A DNA stretch of 17,153 bases, from positions 1-17,153 of the forward strand of contig JACPZV010000195.1 in assembly GCA_016195295.1 (NCBI GenBank), written 5' to 3'. Below, piece by piece: positions 14,560-17,153 of this stretch. Below the pieces are notes generated by a model. That model ran no database searches and was not told where the DNA came from. It was given only the letters and a program-made list of their open reading frames with translations. Made by a program: the position numbers and the translations under genes. How positions within the stretch are numbered: the stretch's first letter is position 1; the number at the start of each line of letters is the position of its first letter. The stretch comes from Acidobacteriota bacterium. GTDB taxonomy: Bacteria > Acidobacteriota > Vicinamibacteria > Vicinamibacterales > CAVVIG01.

Positions 14560-16005
14560 ATGCCTGCGTTTTGGTGGAGCCTCCTGAACCTTCTGGCCTG
14601 GGGCTTCGGTCTCAAGGCCGTCCTCGACCTTCGAGCCGAGTGGGTTCCGCGCGCGAAGACGTGGTTCCTGGTGACGCAGGCGGTCTTGTCCTGTCTGACG
14701 ATGGAAGCCGCGATGATGGGCGCTGCCTATCTGAATGGACTGGCTGTACTGTCGTCGCTGACGGGCGTTGCCGCCGGCATTCTCATGTGGCTCGCGGTCC
14801 GGTCGCTCGCCGCCGACCTGCGGCTCGACCAGACCCAGGTGCTCCGCAGTCCGAGGAATTGGGATCGGGTCTACGCGGGCGTTGCGCTCGCCGGGGCGGG
14901 GGGGTCGATCGTCCTCGGGCTCGCGATGCCGCGCGCCCCGGCGCTTGCCGTGGCGGTGTTGCACCCGCTGGAAGGAGCTATCTGGCTCGTCGCTTCCATG
15001 TGGATCCTGGCCACGCTGCTGACGAAGAGGCACACCGGAAGCGGCGCGCAAATGTACGCGCCACGGGCCATGGCGACCGCGTTCGTGTTCGCGTTCGGCG
15101 AGTCCGCGGTGACCCCTTTCGCCAGACTGACCGGCGTGCCGGTGCTTCCCCAGGTTCCAACGCTTTTGCGGACGCTCTTCATCCTGGTGTTCGTCACGAC
15201 GCTCTACGGAACGGTCATCCGCGTGCGCAGCCACAAGCTGATGGAGGCGTTGAAGCAGTTGCGTGGCGCCCAGGACCAGCTCTTCGCCGTCGAGAAAATG
15301 GCGGCCGTCTCGACGCTGGCCGCTGGCGCGGCTCACGACTTCAACAATTCACTGATGGCGATCCTGGGACATCTGGCTCTGGCGCGTGAAGACGAGGGTC
15401 TGTCGCGGGAGACGCGGGAAGATCTCGAGCACGCGGAAAAAGCGGCGAAGGCAGCTGCCGTGATCACGGCCAACCTCCTCGGCGTCGCCCGGCACCACGC
15501 GCGACGCGGCGCGTGCCGGACGCTGCGGGACGTCGTGCAGATGCCACTCGATATGCTGCGGCATGACCTTCGACGCCACAACATCGACGTGGTCACACAT
15601 CTAGACGATGTTCCCTGTGGCGCGGCCGATCCGTCTCTGATCTCGCAGGTGTGCCTGAACCTGTATCTGAACGCGCGCGACGCGATGGTGCCGAAAGGCG
15701 GTGGCACGCTCGATGTGTCGCTCGCCGTGCGTGATGGCGAGGTCGAGATCGCGGTGCGCGACACGGGTGTGGGCATTCCAGCGGACTTCCGCCCGCGCAT
15801 GTTCCAGCCGCTCCAAACGACGAAGGGCGAGCGCGGGACCGGGCTCGGCCTCTCCACCTCACAGTCAGTCGTGGCGTCGATGGGTGGGAGGATCACGTAC
15901 GAAACCGAAGCCCAGCAAGGTACCACCTTCCGCGTACACCTTCCGGCGCACCACGGACCCGTCATGGCGGGTCCGGAAGAACTATCGAGCGCGTCGCCCG
16001 GATAA
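14560..16005 (+). CDS. Membrane sensor histidine kinase
   Basis: A 481-residue kinase. Residues 1-220 hold about seven hydrophobic segments (FWWSLLNLLAWGFGL, AVLSCLTMEAAMMGAA, and on to LFILVFVTTLYG), forming a membrane-embedded sensor with no large outer domain. A short coiled stretch (KLMEALKQLRGAQDQLFAVEKM) leads to the phosphoacceptor helix with His259 in AGAAHDFNNSLMAILGH. The ATPase domain shows the N-box (LYLNARDAM, Asn371), G1 (DTGVGIP, 401-407) and G2 (GTGLGLS, 426-432). The HDFNN type of H-box resembles NtrB-like kinases. No receiver domain is fused, so the partner should be a separate regulator, plausibly the receiver/HD-GYP protein 35 bases downstream or the regulator at the window end. 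The ATG at 14560 has AAGGGCGAG as ribosome site. The signal is unknown. Confidence 0.88.
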   Translation: MPAFWWSLLNLLAWGFGLKAVLDLRAEWVPRAKTWFLVTQAVLSCLTMEAAMMGAAYLNGLAVLSSLTGVAAGILMWLAVRSLAADLRLDQTQVLRSPRNWDRVYAGVALAGAGGSIVLGLAMPRAPALAVAVLHPLEGAIWLVASMWILATLLTKRHTGSGAQMYAPRAMATAFVFAFGESAVTPFARLTGVPVLPQVPTLLRTLFILVFVTTLYGTVIRVRSHKLMEALKQLRGAQDQLFAVEKMAAVSTLAAGAAHDFNNSLMAILGHLALAREDEGLSRETREDLEHAEKAAKAAAVITANLLGVARHHARRGACRTLRDVVQMPLDMLRHDLRRHNIDVVTHLDDVPCGAADPSLISQVCLNLYLNARDAMVPKGGGTLDVSLAVRDGEVEIAVRDTGVGIPADFRPRMFQPLQTTKGERGTGLGLSTSQSVVASMGGRITYETEAQQGTTFRVHLPAHHGPVMAGPEELSSASPG

Positions 16006-16040
16006 TGCGGCCGCTCCGATGAACTTCTGAGGAGGAGAGA

Positions 16041-17120
16041 TTGGCGCACGTGAGCCAGGCGGCGAAGGTCCTGATCGTCGATGACGCGACTGACGTCATC
16101 GGGGTCATCGAGCGTCTGCTCAGCCACCGGGGGTACCACGTCGTCGGTCTGTCGGACTCCCGTCAGGCGATCGACGTCTTCCGGTCTTTCCTGCCGGACG
16201 TGTGCGTGCTCGACTTCGCGATGCCCCATGTATCGGGCTCCGATCTTCTGAATGCGATCAAGGCCATCGACCCGACGGTCGAAGTCGTGTTCCTGACCGC
16301 GGAGGATGAAGCCGCGCTGGCCGTCGATTTGATGAAGCGCGGCGCCATCGATTTCCTGCACAAGCCGATCGATCTGGATGCGTTGGTGCGCTCCGTGACG
16401 CGGGCGCTGGAGCACCGGCGGTTGCGGATGGAGAACGACGCTTACCGCGTGCGACTCGAGGCGCTGGTGGCGGAGAAGACGCTGGCGCTGAACGAGGCAT
16501 TGCGCGACCTGACGACCGTACACGCCGCGACGCTCGATTCCCTCTCGATGGCGCTCGACCTCAGGGACCAGGGCACGGGCGGCCACTCCAGACGAGTCTC
16601 CGATCTGACGACGGGGATTGCCCGAACGCTGGGAGTCGCGGGAAGCGCGCTGATCCAGATCCAGCACGGCGCGCTCTTGCACGACATCGGCAAACTCAAG
16701 ATCCCCGACCGCATCTTGTGCAAGCCTGCCAGACTCACGGATGACGAGTGGCGCGTGATGGTCCGGCATGCGGAGTACGGATTCGAGTTTCTCTCCAAGA
16801 TCGGGTTTCTCACGGGAGCCGCCGATATGGTCTATTCGCATCACGAGAAGTTCGACGGCAGCGGCTACCCCCGCGGGCTGAAGAGCGACGCGATTCCGTT
16901 CGGCGCGCGCGTGTTCGCCATTGTCGACGCCGTCGATGCGATGATTTGCGCGCGTCCCTACCACGCGGCCGTGTCCTTCGATGAAGCCGCGGCCGAGGTC
17001 CGCCGCTGTTCAGGCCACCATTTCGATCCCGATCTGGTCGAACCCGCACTGACGTACATGGCCGACCATCTCCCGCACGATCTCGACCCTGTCGGCCCGA
17101 GAACCGTCTCGATGGAGTGA
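16041..17120 (+). CDS. Response regulator with HD-GYP domain (cyclic di-GMP phosphodiesterase candidate)
   Basis: A 359-residue two-domain regulator. Residues 8-120 are a receiver with the acidic pair Asp14/Asp15, phosphoacceptor Asp58 (VLDFAMP), Thr86 and Lys108. A coiled linker (about 125-160) joins it to an HD-GYP domain: His182 (GGHSRRV), HD at 214-215 in LLHDIGKLKIP, His243, His267-His268 and the hallmark DGSGYP at 272-277. All metal-binding positions I can place are present, so hydrolysis of cyclic di-GMP is plausible once the receiver is phosphorylated. The start is a TTG at 16041, chosen because GGAGG at 16031-16035 is five bases upstream; a GTG at 16050 is the alternative. It probably shares an operon with the kinase upstream and the regulator beginning four bases after its stop. 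Confidence 0.92.
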   Translation: MAHVSQAAKVLIVDDATDVIGVIERLLSHRGYHVVGLSDSRQAIDVFRSFLPDVCVLDFAMPHVSGSDLLNAIKAIDPTVEVVFLTAEDEAALAVDLMKRGAIDFLHKPIDLDALVRSVTRALEHRRLRMENDAYRVRLEALVAEKTLALNEALRDLTTVHAATLDSLSMALDLRDQGTGGHSRRVSDLTTGIARTLGVAGSALIQIQHGALLHDIGKLKIPDRILCKPARLTDDEWRVMVRHAEYGFEFLSKIGFLTGAADMVYSHHEKFDGSGYPRGLKSDAIPFGARVFAIVDAVDAMICARPYHAAVSFDEAAAEVRRCSGHHFDPDLVEPALTYMADHLPHDLDPVGPRTVSME

Positions 17121-17123
17121 CCC

Positions 17124-17153
17124 ATGGCCCTGGTGTTGATTGTCGACGATGAA
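17124..17153 (+). CDS. Response regulator, first ten codons only (cut by window end)
   Basis: The ATG at 17124 follows a GGAG at 17114-17117 and lies just after the HD-GYP stop. The ten visible residues, MALVLIVDDE, are the typical beginning of a receiver domain with its acidic pair. The output domain is beyond the window. The tight spacing suggests it belongs to the same signalling operon. Confidence 0.75.
   Translation, partial: MALVLIVDDE

Noticed and set aside
15333..16964. A 543-codon open frame on the minus strand opposite the kinase and HD-GYP genes
   Set aside because: It spans the boundary of two well-supported genes on the other strand and has no family signature.

Overview
The window is GC-rich and densely coding. 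Its gene content (a TonB receptor with an N-terminal carboxypeptidase-regulatory-like domain, ECF sigma/anti-sigma pairs, an RND pump, a two-component block with an HD-GYP protein) suggests a Gram-negative soil-type bacterium. I infer Acidobacteriota, perhaps Vicinamibacteria-like, from gene style only; no marker gene is present. I saw no tRNA, rRNA, CRISPR array or insertion sequence.

Layout. (1) 1-832, plus strand: the sigma4 end of an ECF sigma factor, a zinc-finger anti-sigma gene overlapping it by ATGA, and a small NrtS-type membrane protein gene broken by a one-base frame change. (2) 835-1993, minus strand: a multi-TM lysylphosphatidylglycerol-synthase-TM family protein, preceded by a tiny secreted ORF that may be a gene remnant. 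(3) 9072 down to 2062, minus strand: an apparent five-gene operon of ECF sigma, membrane anti-sigma, RND permease, lipoprotein adaptor and TolC channel, with a recognisable ECF-type promoter in front. This is the main complete system: a putative envelope-stress- or toxicant-responsive tripartite efflux pump carrying its own regulator. (4) 9073-9372: divergent intergenic region holding a decayed copy of the end of the first anti-sigma gene and the start of the NrtS gene. (5) 9373-12210, plus: a large TonB-dependent receptor. (6) 12317-13138, plus: a membrane-anchored TlpA-like thioredoxin with an unusual Cys-rich tail. (7) 14341 down to 13166, minus: remnants of a YtxJ-like bacilliredoxin gene and of dsbD, the latter lacking its membrane core. 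(8) 14560 to the end, plus: a membrane histidine kinase, a receiver/HD-GYP protein and the first codons of another response regulator.

Two themes stand out. Regulation is largely by ECF sigma factors and phosphorelay. Several small or thiol-redox genes (nrtS, ytxJ, dsbD, possibly the small ORF at 1853-1993 and the first sigma) are frame-broken or deleted, while the long genes (3.1 kb permease, 2.8 kb receptor, kinase) are intact. That pattern favours real gene decay over generally poor sequence, although single-base errors cannot be excluded for the one-base cases.
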